Translations under genes and position numbers: made by a program
NCBI GenBank assembly: GCA_951812925.1
Contig: OX638371.1
Span: 44,986,101 to 45,050,100, forward strand
Direction: 5' to 3'
Length of the DNA: 64,000 nucleotides
Source: Calliopum simillimum
Taxonomy: Eukaryota; Arthropoda; Insecta; Diptera; Lauxaniidae
The notes under the pieces: generated by a model
What the model saw: the letters and a program-made list of their open reading frames with translations, nothing else
What the model was told of the DNA's origin: nothing
Database searches by the model: none
Shown: positions 43,604 to 54,386 of the stretch, piece by piece
Position numbering within the stretch: the first letter of the stretch is position 1
How the letters are laid out: every line of letters starts with the position of its first letter

Positions 43604-45231
43604 CAGTAGGTCCAAGCCAAAGTCGTACACCAAACAAACTTTTTTTCAATGACCCAAAACTAAGTACGCAAAAATAATTTATGAAATTTTAAGTACATTT
43701 TTAAATAGCCTATTTAATCCTTCAATTTTAACAAAAAACCAAACTTGAAATTTTCTGTTATTTTTGAAAATAAATAAAAAGTTACAGAAATCAAGCATAT
43801 TCAGTACCAAAGCCAAAATCGTACACCTTAACAAAATTATAATTTTTACATGAGTTCAGTAATTAGTGTACATTATATTGTTTTTATTTGTCATGTTTAG
43901 TCCTTTTGGCATCCTTTGAATTAGTTTTTCACAATAGCTCGGATAAATTTTTTCCCATTTTCCATGAATACCCTTTTCAGTTCAGTTTTTGAAGAAATTT
44001 GTGCTGGCGAACTTTTGCGTCCAGATAATTCCACAAGATTTTAATAGTATTTATATCTGGACCCTGCGCCAGTGTTACGAATATATTGGGACAGTTCTAT
44101 TGAATCCATGATCTCATATTATAAGGAATATGTTTGAGATCGTTTTCTTGGTAATAATACATATCACTACATTGACCAAGTTTATCCTTAAATTGCAGTA
44201 AATTTAGTCTTAAAATGTTCAAATAAATCTTATGATCCTTGCTTCCATCAACAAAATGGAGTATTCCAGGCCTAGCTGCTGAAAAGAGCCCCAAACCATT
44301 AGTGAACCACCTTCATGTTTTACATTTGGTCTAACGTTTTTCTTTAATAAAGAAGAAGCATCAAGAGGCTCGGTTGCTGTTTGCTTAAACTCACTGCTAT
44401 AAAGATTTTTTCTTTTGGAAAAATTTTCTCTTAATACTTTTGGATCAGACGGCAGACCATACATATTGAGAAAACCAACTGAAGCACCTTGTTCGAAAAA
44501 CCTTAAACCATATGTAAAACATGACGGTTGTTCACTAATGGCCCTTTTTCAGCAGCTGGGCCTGGAATACTCCATTTTGTTGATAGTAGTAAGGATCATA
44601 AGATGTATTTGAACATTTAGAGACTAAATTTATTGCAATATAAGGATAAACTTGGTCAATATAGTAATAGGTACTTTTAATAAAATAACGATTTCAAACA
44701 TATTTCTTATAATATGAGATCATGGATTCAATACAACTGTCCCAATGTATTCGTAACACTGGCGCGGGGTCCAGATATAAATGCTATTAAAATCTTGTGG
44801 AATTATCTGGACGCGAAAAGTTCGCCAGCACAGTATTTCTTCAAAAACTGAACTGAAAAGGGTATTCATGGAAAATGGGAAAAAATTTATCCGACCTATT
44901 GTGAAAAACTAATTCAAAGGATGCGAAAAGGACTAAAGATGAGAAATAAAAACAAAATAATGTACACTAATAACTGAACTCATGTAAAAATTATAATTTT
45001 GATAAGGTGTACGACTTTGGCTTTGGTACTGAATATGCTTGATTTCTGTCACTTTTTTATTTATTTTCAAAAATAAAGAAAAATTTCAAGTTTGGTTTTT
45101 TGTTAAAATTGAAGGATTAAATAGGCTATTTAAAAATGTACTTAAAATTTCTTAAATTATTTTTGCGTACTTAGTTTTGGGTCATTGAAAAAAGTTTGTT
45201 TGGTGTACGACTTTGGCTTGGACCTACTGTA
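43602..45231. mobile_element. Tc1-type foldback, TSD TA, with inverted transposase ends
   Basis: The body is 43604-45229 with ends CAGTAGGTCCAAGCC and GGCTTGGACCTACTG, and TA on each side (43602-43603, 45230-45231). The arms are long inverted copies (about 43604-44350 with 44480-45229). Both arms hold the C-terminal half of a Tc1 transposase pointing inwards to outwards: the left arm reads on the minus strand (GLFSAARPGILHFVDG, then the DDE region with QENDLKHIP), the right arm on the plus strand. The block normally reading DLNPIENLW is DINTIKILW, and frameshifts are present, so no enzyme is made. Confidence 0.88.
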
Positions 45232-45855
45232 TATTTTTTACGGCAAAGATAACTTTATCCTTAACTATCTTTTCAAAAAGCTTTGAGATATTAGTGAGCT
45301 TTGATATTGGTCTGTAACGTTATTTTTATTTCCCGATTTAAAGATAGGAGAGATTACAGATATTTTCCATTTATCAATGAAAACCCCACTAGCAAGCGAT
45401 TTATTAAAAATTTGTAAAAGTGGGACAGCTATGGTTTTAACACATTTGATAAGTAAGTAAGAGCTTAGTCCATCAAGATCTGATTTAAAACCATTTTTCA
45501 ATCCAGCTATGCCATTCTCAACGTCATCAATGGTTAAACTGAGGGCGCCAAAATTTATTAAAGAGTTTGCATTATCAGGAACAATTTGACTAATAGAGAA
45601 ATGATCATCAAAATTTGAAACAAAAAATTGTTCAAATAAATCAACAGTATCAGATAAAAAATTTGAAAATTTATCTTTAAAAAACATAGATGAAGGAATA
45701 TATGAAGAACCTTTCTTAGATTGAACATATCTCCAAAACGACTTATGATTGGTTCTAAGCTGACCTTCAAGATTCAATATGTACTGTTTATACAGAAATT
45801 TATTTAAAAATTCAAATTCACGTTTGTAGTGAATAAATTTTTCTTTAAATTCCAA
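45230..45855 (-). pseudogene. LINE ORF2, endonuclease-RT linker and RT entry
   Basis: The frame contains the linker block NHKSFWRYVQSKKGS, the RT entry IAGLKNGFKSDLDGLSSYLL and ISPIFKSGNKNN. It then shifts near 45265 to LTNISKLFEKIVKDK, which leads to the Tc1 insertion site. Compare the related RT at 37099-38244, which supplies the following blocks. Confidence 0.85.
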
Positions 45856-46798
45856 GCAACCCCTGTGATGTTAAACTTTGTACAAAATTTATTGCGAAGA
45901 TTTTTTAGTTTCTTCAGACCATTTGTATACCATGGGAGCTTATGCTTATTTTTCCTTAATGGAATATTAATTAAAACATCACTTACCAGTTTTCTAAGGA
46001 AAACGTCATAGCACTTCTCAATATCAAGCTCTACAAAAAGATTATGCCAATCTATGCCATGAATTAGATCATTCAATAGAGCAAAATTACATCTTTTATA
46101 ATCATAAAAATAGAGCTCAGAGTTCTTATTTTTTTCAAAACAATAAAAATCTATATAAAAATATAGTGCTGAGTGGTGCAAAGTAGCATCAGATATGGGA
46201 GAATCACACTCAATTAATTTAAATTTCAAGGATTTACTAACAAAGATTAAATCTAAAATCTTTGATAACTTATTTTGAACATTGTTAATTTGCGCAAGGT
46301 CAATACTTAAGAAACTATCAATCAGATGGATTTCAAACAATTTATTAACATTTAACGGGATAAATACCATATTATCTTCAGGAGATGGAGCCCAGGCTAA
46401 ATTGCTCAAATTGAAATCGCCAACAACACAAAAATAATCATCGACCCTGACAGAAGACGATAGCGTTATAATATTATCCACGTGCTTGGAGTAAAGATCA
46501 GCAGAACTATTCGGTGGAATATACGATGCACAAACAATGATATTACCACTCGGATGACGAATGTATCAATATCACATAACGATGAACATAAATCGATTCT
46601 GATAGCTATTAAAACACCACCACCTCTCGAGCAACCAGTTTTATCAGCACTCCTATCTTTCCGATATACTTGAAATAAAGACGGATCAGCAACTTCTTCA
46701 TTGTAAAAATCCACATTAAGCCACGTTTCAGTAAAAATGAAGACATCATAATCAGATTCTGCGATAAAATTTCGTATAGTAATTAATTTTGTTCGCAT
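45804..46798 (-). pseudogene. LINE ORF2 APE-type endonuclease
   Basis: The motifs occur in order: DVFIFTETWLN (catalytic Glu), SRGGGVLIAI, then after a frame change VGDFNLSNLAW (Asp/Asn), KILDLIFVSKSL and SDATLHHSAL (the SDH motif with a changed middle residue). One frameshift near 46470-46560 separates the halves. The enzyme would cut target DNA for insertion. Confidence 0.85.
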
Positions 46799-46854
46799 GC
46801 CAGAGAGATTTTGATAGTAAAAATTTAAAGCATTGCGATTAGGACTCAGACCAT

Positions 46855-47500
46855 CTAAGTTTTGAGCTGAGTTTTCTTCGCATCTACTAAAAAAGTAAAC
46901 GGGCGTACCATCACTTTAGGAGGCCATAGCGATGAGTTGAAAACCTCTTTGAAGTAGCAAGCCGGGATAGTTAACTTAAAAGAAATTCTATTCACCTTAG
47001 AAATCTCAACATCTTTTTTTAGTAGATGATGGCACTCTAAGCAAGCTTTATCAATATTAGTGCGTGATGAAATATGCTCAATAATATGATCAGCTGTCAC
47101 TGTTGGTTTGAAATAGGCAATGTGCAGAACTTTTTTCGAAAAAGCAACATCAAGCTCAGAATCAGCGCAGTTACCAACAACCAAGTTTTTATTTTTAGAT
47201 TTGGTTGATTTTTTCCTGCGAACATCACTCCATCCGTTTACTGACACAGAAGACCCACTAGGAGCATCAACATCAGAAGGTGGCACATTTTCCGAAGCAT
47301 CAGAGTCAGAATTTCCAACTACAGGATCTGAAACAGCAGTAGCATAAGCAGTAGCAGAATCAGCAGTAGCGGAATCTCCAACTTCAGCATCAGAGGCAGG
47401 AACAGTAACAGCAGCACCAGCAGCAGCAGAATTTCCATTAACAGCATCAGAAGCAGCAGCAGCAACAGAAGTAGTTGCGGATGTGCATTTTTTAGTGTTT
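46855..47500 (-). pseudogene. LINE ORF1 with Ala/Ser-rich N-terminus
   Basis: The frame is open upstream of the ATG at 47286 to at least about 47480 and encodes a low-complexity Ala/Ser/Val/Asp-rich region from CAG/GCA-type repeats. This is followed by a basic patch (RRKKSTKSKNK) and a globular end with CLECHHLLKKDVEISKVNR and FNSSLWPPKVMVRPF. Such C-terminal blocks are usual in ORF1 proteins of this LINE type. It ends at 46855, close to the endonuclease start. No stop was seen inside 46855-47286. Confidence 0.75.
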
Positions 47501-48045
47501 TATTTTATTGAATATCTTATTAAAACTGACAAGCTTTTTAGAATCCTGTGAACCTTCTTTACTATCTAAAACCATTATATCCGGGATTCTTTGACAGTGT
47601 TATCACGCCTATTCTATGTATCCTTCCACCGTTACTATTTTTATTATGTACTATTGTTATTGATTTAAAGGCTCAATAAATTTACTTACTTACTTACTTT
47701 ATTTAATCAGTGTTATGTCTACTTTAAGCCATGGGAATGCCTAAGTGCGCAAATTTACTTTTGACTTTTTTTCTTAATCTACTTATATGATGGTACTAAA
47801 TATTACTGTATTCATTAGGCTCTGACCGTATTGTCTGAAATGTATATAATTTTAAGTTGATGAGACTTTTTGTCGGGTTTTAATATTTGTAATTCAACAC
47901 ACAATATTTTTACACAGAGAAAAAAAAAGCTTTTGATTTTTCCATCTGTAATAATATTGCTGTCAGCATTTTGCAAGACTCCACTGTAATAGAATATAGT
48001 ATATCAATTCTATGTATCCTTCCACCGTTACTATTTTTTTATGTA
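47501..48045 (+). repeat. LINE-like 3' end with TTAC tail and duplicated segment
   Basis: A non-coding stretch ends in GCTCAATAAATTTACTTACT with further TTAC repeats (47670-47700), the look of a LINE 3' tail. The segment 47614-47935 recurs at 48008-48045 plus 48589-48870. Between the two copies lies the 79-bp piece 47929-48007 that also occurs at 35599-35677. Confidence 0.6.
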
Positions 48046-48590
48046 GAGTAGAACGGGGTAATGTCGTGCAGGGGGTAATGTCGTGCACTGGCTGTTTTAG
48101 CCCAAAGAATTGAATGATTTACCAACTGTTCGTAAGGTAGGGACCTGCTGACCTACTGAGCTTATGCATATAATACTAGCAATTTTCACCAGTTCGTCTC
48201 TACAGAGTAATCTTTTTTTCAAAACGCACGCTTTCGGGACGATAAAAGTGTTTTTTTATCGGGTCAGAAAAATAATTTTCCTTCCGGGAAAATATACCAG
48301 GTAAGTGTTTTCTGAAACGAAATATCCTGGCAAAAAAAATAAGTATTTGGTTTTCGAAAAAAATTTTGGGCTTCACCGAGTTATCGAAGTTGACCTTTAA
48401 AACGACCATTGGGGTAATGTGCACATTCACTTACACAAACACAATTTCTCGCTACACAAATGTTGTTACACATGGATGTAACCAATGAAATTATCTTTCG
48501 ATCGGATGTTTACTCGTTGCATTCGCTTGAGATGTACGGCTTTACGAGCATGTCAAAGTTGAGTGCACGACATTGCCCCGTTCTACTCTA
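48044..48590. mobile_element. 543-bp MITE with TA duplication and a matching empty site
   Basis: The body is 48046-48588 with ends GAGTAGAACGGGGTAATGTC and the inverted GCCCCGTTCTACTC, flanked by TA. The paralogous sequence at 47640-47660 (ATTATGTACTATTGTTATTG) lacks the insert and has a single TA, which confirms the boundaries. This is Tc1/mariner-like behaviour. The interior is non-coding. Confidence 0.92.
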
Positions 48591-48870
48591 CTATTGTTAT
48601 TGATTTAAAGGCTCAATAAATTTACTTACTTACTTACTTTATTAAATCAGTGTTATGTCTACTTTAAGCCCTGGGAATGCCTAAGTGCGCAAATTTACCT
48701 TTGACTTTTTTTCTTAATCTACATATATGATGATACTAAATATTACTGTATTCATTAGGCTCTGACCGTATTGTCTGAAATGTTAAAATTTGATGAGACT
48801 TTTTGTCGGGTTTAAATATTTGTAATACAACACACAATATTTTTACACTGAGAAAAAAAAATACACGAAA

Positions 48871-49860
48871 TAAAAAAAAAACCTATTTTAATGAAGTGTA
48901 AATCAGTTTTAAAAACGAAAAATTTGGTTAAATATTTTGGTAAGTAAAAAAAATGGCCAGTTGATATTTTCACCGAACTTTTTTTTTCAAATGAGTATTA
49001 TGTCTACTTTTAGCACTAGGAGTGCCTAAGTGCGCAAACTTGACATTGTATTTTTTTAACCTATTTGATAGTCCTAAAAATGTTATTAATTTAAATTTTT
49101 AATCCAGGTTCCGAATATTTTTTCTAAATATTATGAATGGTTTTTGGGTAATTTCATTACTTTGAGCTCTAATCCGGGTAACATATTTACAAACACAACA
49201 CGTTATGTTAATACACAGAAAAAAAAATTCAATTATAGAAATAAAAATTATAAAAAATAAACGTAGATAGCCCGAGAAAAGCAATAAATATTATTAATAC
49301 ATAAAAAAAATATAAATAAATTATATTTAATTATATAAATAGTATAAATATGTATAAAAAATAAAAAGTATAAATAATAAAATTTAAATATTATAAATGA
49401 TATGAAGTATATGACATAAACATTGTTATTTATATACATGGCTATGAAATAAATCCTCAAATAGTTTTTTTTTTTTTTTTTTGAAAATCCTTTGTTTATT
49501 ATTTTTGTTATTTTTTTATATAATAAAACTGAAATATATATTTGCATCATTTTCGCATCACTGCACAGAGGGAAATTTTTTTCTATTATTAAATGTGCTC
49601 GATTTCAAAAACAAGAAAATTAACTTGAATTGGTTCAGTGTATAAAAGCCCAGACTTTATGATATGATTATGTTCCTGCCTCTAGAAAAAAATCTATGCA
49701 CTCAAAGAAATATTCTTGATAAATAACTTTTGTTAAACCTCAAAAAAAGTAAATCGTGGAATCAAATAAATTTAAGCAATATTAGTTAGTTATTTATGTT
49801 AATTAGTTCTGTGTTTCATGATTGTTTTTTCTGTGCGGAATGATTAGATTGAATGTTTTC
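48871..49860. other. Very AT-rich stretch with repeated ACAGAGAAAAAAA motif
   Basis: The motif CACAGA(G)AAAAAAAA stands near 47913, 48843, 49214 and, in altered form, 49562. The stretch 49020-49100 is a diverged copy of the 47750-47830 text (GTGCCTAAGTGCGCAAAC). No gene was recognised. Confidence 0.5.
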
Positions 49861-49869
49861 TGAAGCAAT

Positions 49870-50456
49870 ATGCCTATAATACTTTTCAGGTTTATAATGA
49901 AAAACTCAGATTGGTTTGAAATGGAAGATTTTATATTGTGTCGACAGAAAAGTGGTGATGCCTCTGGTCAAAATGTTTTTGAAGAACTTCCTACTACGTC
50001 TAAGGGTACTGGCGGTAGGCTATCAAAAGCTTTTGTAGATTGTGGAGAACGTTTAACGCGTGATAAAGTACGTAATTTACTGCAATCAAGATCTGTGGAT
50101 GAGCTGTCATATGCTGTTCAAATGGCTAAACGGGCAAGTGGGCTCCGTACTGTAGCAGATATTATAAAAACTGTTAGTGAAACTCCCGAAGAGGCACAAA
50201 AAATTAAAAAAGTATCGAATCACAACGTTCTTATTCGGATGTGAAGGCACTGGCAATTTACGTTGATAATAGGTTAACTTCTTATACCTACAACAATCTA
50301 AGGAAGACATCATTAAGAACGGGCCATAATTTATACCCTTCTCTTTACAAACTTGCAAAAGCAAAGGCAGACTGTTTTCCTCCAGAAAGTAGTATCACTG
50401 TAAATCGAATACTACACGACTACTTTAAAATTCGTTATTGCAGATTTTTTCGTTAG
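49870..50456 (+). pseudogene. Unassigned transposon-like ORF fragment, one frameshift
   Basis: The first frame (49870-50244, with a likely start ATG at 49897) and the second (50205-50456) join by a one-base shift near 50205-50210 into a single protein of about 185 residues. It shows MKNSDWFEMEDFILCRQ, SVDELSYAVQMAKRASG and then ALAIYVDNRLTSYTYNNLRK...GHNLYPSLYKLAKAKADCFP. I recall text like this from insect transposon-derived hypothetical proteins but cannot name the family. No catalytic motif is visible. The end is truncated and followed by tandem repeats. Confidence 0.5.
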
Positions 50457-50469
50457 TTATGATGCAAGA

Positions 50470-50950
50470 TATATTTCAGTTCTATGGGAGGTACCACGCC
50501 CACTTGTCCAACAGTACTCAAAAGTTTTATAAATTTAAGAAACTACATAAAATCTGTACATTCAAAATTTTGTAACCATAGCTTGTTCCGTTTTTAAGAT
50601 ATAACCCAAAATATATTCCAGTTGTATGGGAGGTACCACGCCCACTTGTCCAACCGTACTCAAATTTTTAATGGATTTAAGAAACTGCATAAAACCCATA
50701 CACTGCAAATTTTGTAACCGTAGCTTATTCCGTTCTTAAAATATAGCCCAAAATATATTTAGTTGTATGGGAGGTACCACGCCCACTTGTCCAACCGAGC
50801 TCAAATTTTTTATAAATTTAAGAAACTACATAAAACCTGTACACTTAAAATTTTGTAACCATAGCTCGTTTCGTTTTTAAGATATAGCGCACAATGTAAA
50901 TAAGTTGTATGGGAGATGCCACGCCCACTTGTCCAAAATTTCTGAAAAAG
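50470..50950 (+). repeat. Tandem repeat, about 142-bp period, 3.3 copies
   Basis: The marker TATGGGAGGTACCACGCCCA starts at 50483, 50625 and 50766 and returns with changes at 50908. Each unit also has AAATTTAAGAAACTACATAA and TTTTGTAACC.TAGCT. The units are diverged by several percent. Confidence 0.9.
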
Positions 50951-51480
50951 TTTTTTTCGTACTTTCCCATAACTAAAACATAAAAACTGCAAAAAAATAG
51001 TTTTTTCCGTCTAGCATGTACTATTCGCATCACTGTGCGACACTTTCGATGCAATATTCTTTGAAAAATCAGTCAAATGGATTTTTTTATTGTACATGCC
51101 CTCCAAGAAAAATTACGAACTGTGATTTCACCTACTACTGTCAAAAAATTTGCAAATTCTCCTAACCATTTAAAATCTAAAGCCGTCCACTCACGATCAG
51201 ATTTCTCCACAGTTCATTGCAGTCAAGCACGGTCGTCCGTTAAGGCCCAAATACACTACACCAACTTTTGAGCAACACTTTTTATTTTTTTAATTTTACC
51301 ATATTTTTACTCCAGTTATAAGCACTAAAAGCCTTTTCTTTAGTTCACTGTTACTTGTAATAGCTTGTAGCCAAAAATCGTTTATTAAAACGGGTTTGAT
51401 TTTAACTTTGAGAAAAAAAAAAATTTCAAAGAATATTTACTTCGTTTATCAAGAAAAAAAAAAAAATTTTTGGAAATTAT

Positions 51481-52372
51481 GGGCCTTATCGTAAATCTGA
51501 AGTGAGTTCCATTCTCTCCCTCCCGGGGAAGGAGCACTGGAAGTAGTGAATATTTCATGAATGGAAACTCCCCTTCCTGCAGGGATACTTTTTTTATTTT
51601 AATATCGTTGACATTTTCAGAAATAACCAGTTTGCAACGCTGTGGTTTTCCAAGAGCGTTGACATTTTACACAAAAACAACATCTGGCAACACTGAGTCT
51701 TTCCCATATCTTTGACATTTTGCGCAAACAGCTTGTCTGAACGCTGATTTTTTCCAATTTCGTGGACATTTTGCACAAAAAAAAAGCATGCGGCAACGCT
51801 TTTTTCCATAAATCGTTGACATTTTTTTCCATTTTCCACTGGATTTTGACAGCTGACTTAAAAAAAAAAGATAAACAAGAGACAGCAATTGCAAAAGAAG
51901 AAAAAGAAGCAATTGTAACAGTGAAATTGAAGTTAATGCTTTGCTTTTTAAAGTAAAAATGTCTTTAATCATTTTTGTGGATTTGGAAAATTAAAAGTTT
52001 GCACCAAAAAGTTTCAAAAAAAATTTGAGTGAAAAGTAGTTTTAGCAGAACCAGTATAAGTTGAAAACGCTTGGATGAATATTAAAAACTTTAGTGTCAT
52101 ATGAAAGCTATTTCAATAAGCTTTAAAATTGTTGTACTAAAGTTTTTAATTTATCATACGTTATTTATAATTATTCATTTATACATTAGTACTCCCTAGC
52201 AAAAAATTGAGGAGCAAATTTAACAAATAAAAGTGAAAAAACTCGCTCCCAACTTATTGCCGATTACATAATTTTTCCAGTGAATTTTCCCTTTCCACGA
52301 AATTTTTTTTACGATTGCAAACCAGGGAGTTAGCGAATATATTCTCGAGAATATTTATTTACGATAAGGCCC
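51481..52372. mobile_element. 892-bp inverted-repeat element, TSD TAT
   Basis: The ends are GGGCCTTATCGTAAAT and the inverse ATTTACGATAAGGCCC, flanked by TAT at 51478-51480 and 52373-52375. The interior includes the minisatellite at 51606-51840 and a palindrome around TATTCTCGAGAATA near 52340. No transposase was found. Confidence 0.75.
51606..51840 (+). repeat. Degenerate minisatellite of about 57-bp units
   Basis: Four to five units share (C)GTTGACATTTT.CACAAA followed by GCAACGCT and TTTTCCA. The open minus-strand frames here (repeated KNVN/QRFME-type text) are translations of the repeat. Confidence 0.8.
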
Positions 52373-52375
52373 TAT

Positions 52376-53260
52376 ATAATTTTGTAATCTCGTCGCTTTT
52401 GATAAACAAGGTTCTAAGTGAGAAAACAGAGAAACAAAATTTTGATGTCCTTTCATCCGCCTGAGATGGTTTCAATGGTTTGCTAATCAACTTAAAACAA
52501 AATTAATGAAATAATGTATGGACTATACAATGGCTTTTCATCCATTCTTTATTGGTTTTAATAATAAAATGAGTCTCTCAAATTACACAGGTTCTATCTG
52601 TAGTACATGATTCATGTGAAAGTAAGAAAAATTTAAAAATTCAACAAAGTTCTATTTTACGAACCTTGTTGTTGCGAACAATTTGGAAATAACTGTTTTG
52701 TAATGAAATTAAATCAGATCAAAATTGAATTACAATAATGCTTTGGCATTTTTATTAAAAAAAGGAAAAAGAGGTAATTTTAGGAATGTTTAAGATTTTG
52801 TTTTTTTTATTACAAGTCAAAAAAGTAACATAATTACAATTTAAAGCTTAAAGTCTAGCAACAAGCATTTAGGGCCTTTGGCATTCTTAAATTAGTATTA
52901 AAAAATATTATATGTCATAGAGTGTATTAAGTTTAAATAATAGGTTTATAAAATTGCTGATATTGATTTCTGGAGGTGTATTAAGTAGGGAAAAAATTGG
53001 AGGAATTTTGTGCGTAATTCGTATATTTTCTATGAAGTTAGTTTATTGACTGTTTTTTTTTTTGCTTGTATAGTACTAATGAAAGTACCAACGCGCTTTT
53101 TTGAAGTATGATGATTTTATATTGAACTAATTAATCAGTCATTTTTCCAATTTTTCAACAACAGACGCAAGCAAGTGTTAACATGGAAATTGATTACACA
53201 TGTTTCGGCTACTTCTACATACATATTTATATATTTTCATATAAAAAAATGTATATAGTC
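52376..53260. other. AT-rich stretch, no gene recognised
   Basis: No long frame, inverted repeat or known repeat was seen apart from short A and T runs. Confidence 0.4.
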
Positions 53261-53267
53261 TCATCAG

Positions 53268-53395
53268 ATCAGTTTTAGTTAAATCTTGTCAGAAACCGTA
53301 CTCGAACTCGTGACTCCGGTTTTTCTAATGAATGAAAACGCGGTGCTTAAGCGATTGTGCTATCGGTCACGGATAAACTCTCTGAACAGGATCGC
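53268..53395 (-). repeat. tRNA-derived SINE-like sequence
   Basis: On the minus strand an A-box-like segment within GTGACCGATAGCACAATCGC (53351-53370) is followed by a B-box-like GAGTTCGAGTAC (53298-53309). Between them lies text that could form an anticodon arm. It is too diverged for a real tRNA gene and is best read as the head of a SINE. Confidence 0.5.
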
Positions 53396-53519
53396 CATTA
53401 TGAATAAATCATAAGGCTCACTAGCGCCGTCTGTTGTAAAAAATTGCCAAATTGTTAGTTGGTAACACACTCTGTTTTTGAGACATGCTACGCTAGCTGC
53501 AATTAAAAGCTACAAGGTC

Positions 53520-54386
53520 GGATTTGTTTTCTATTTCTGGACAATTGTAGAAGATGTGTTCAATGGAGGCTATTTCTGTTTGACAGTGTTGACATATGGG
53601 TGCTGAATCTCGTGAAAGATAATGTTGGTGAGTAAGTCTGGTGTGTTCTAGGCGGAACCGAGTATAGGCTATTGTTTTTCTTCTATTTATTGCAATCGAA
53701 TAGGTAGGTTTAATTTGATTCGGATTGATGCTTTTGTAGTGGTGAGAATAAGCTGACCAGTGGGATTTATTAATATATAGTATTTTTCCATCAACTGCAT
53801 TCCATATATAGACTAGTAGCTTTATTCTAAAGTATTGAATTGTATCATATTTAACTTATTCAGATAAAAACATATGTAATAATAGCTCAATTTTATATTT
53901 GGTTGTAAGCATTTTTTAGTTCATAAGACCTTTTGGTAGAACTACTGTAAATATTTAAAATTGAATTATTGTATTTATTGTACATCCAAAATAAAAAATA
54001 ATAAAAATAAATATCTTTTTTAAAAGTTGTGGCAAAAGTAAAAGTTGGTGTCTTTGTCGCAAGCTTAGCAGCATTATCAGCAGCTGTGTTTCCTGCAATA
54101 CCAATGTGCCCAGGAACCCAAAGTAGTTTAAGTAGAGGAGAGATAATCAATAAATCCCGTATTTGTGAAATGGTTGAGTTATTGTTGTAAATATTTTTGA
54201 CTGCCTGGATGGTGGATAGAGAATCAGAGCATATGATATATTTTTTGTTTTCCTTGTGAGCTATTTTAATAGCTTGTAGTATGGCTACTGCTTCTGCTGT
54301 AAGAATGGAGGTGTACCGATCTTAAGTGCCAAGGTGGTTCTCGTAAGTGATAATTTTTTCCAATAGATATAATGATGTCGTTATCC
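53520..54386 (-). pseudogene. I-like RNase H and C-terminal finger
   Basis: The RNase H end is clear at 53893-54150 (LLKLLWVPGHIGIAGNTAAD). Earlier motifs are in other frames between 54150 and 54350. Further on, at about 53530-53670, the minus strand reads RLEHTRLTHQHYLSRDSAPI followed by C-x2-C...H...C, the finger that closes ORF2 in I-type LINEs. Several frame breaks are present. Confidence 0.8.

Larger units (their letters stand above)
45230..47500 (-). mobile_element. CR1/Jockey-like LINE, 5' part (ORF1, endonuclease, RT start)
   Basis: Reading leftwards, ORF1 (47500-46855), endonuclease (46798-45804) and the start of the RT (45855-45230) follow in LINE order and continue into 43522-43603 and 40932-42181. 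It is a single LINE insertion of about 4.7 kb once the nested elements are removed. Confidence 0.85.

Noticed and set aside
50470..50950. A CRISPR array
   Set aside because: The units are contiguous 142-bp diverged repeats without short spacers, and the DNA is animal.
53240..53265. A further hammerhead at a minus-strand CTGATGA
   Set aside because: CTGATGA is present, but no stem II followed by GAA and no cleavage triplet follow it.
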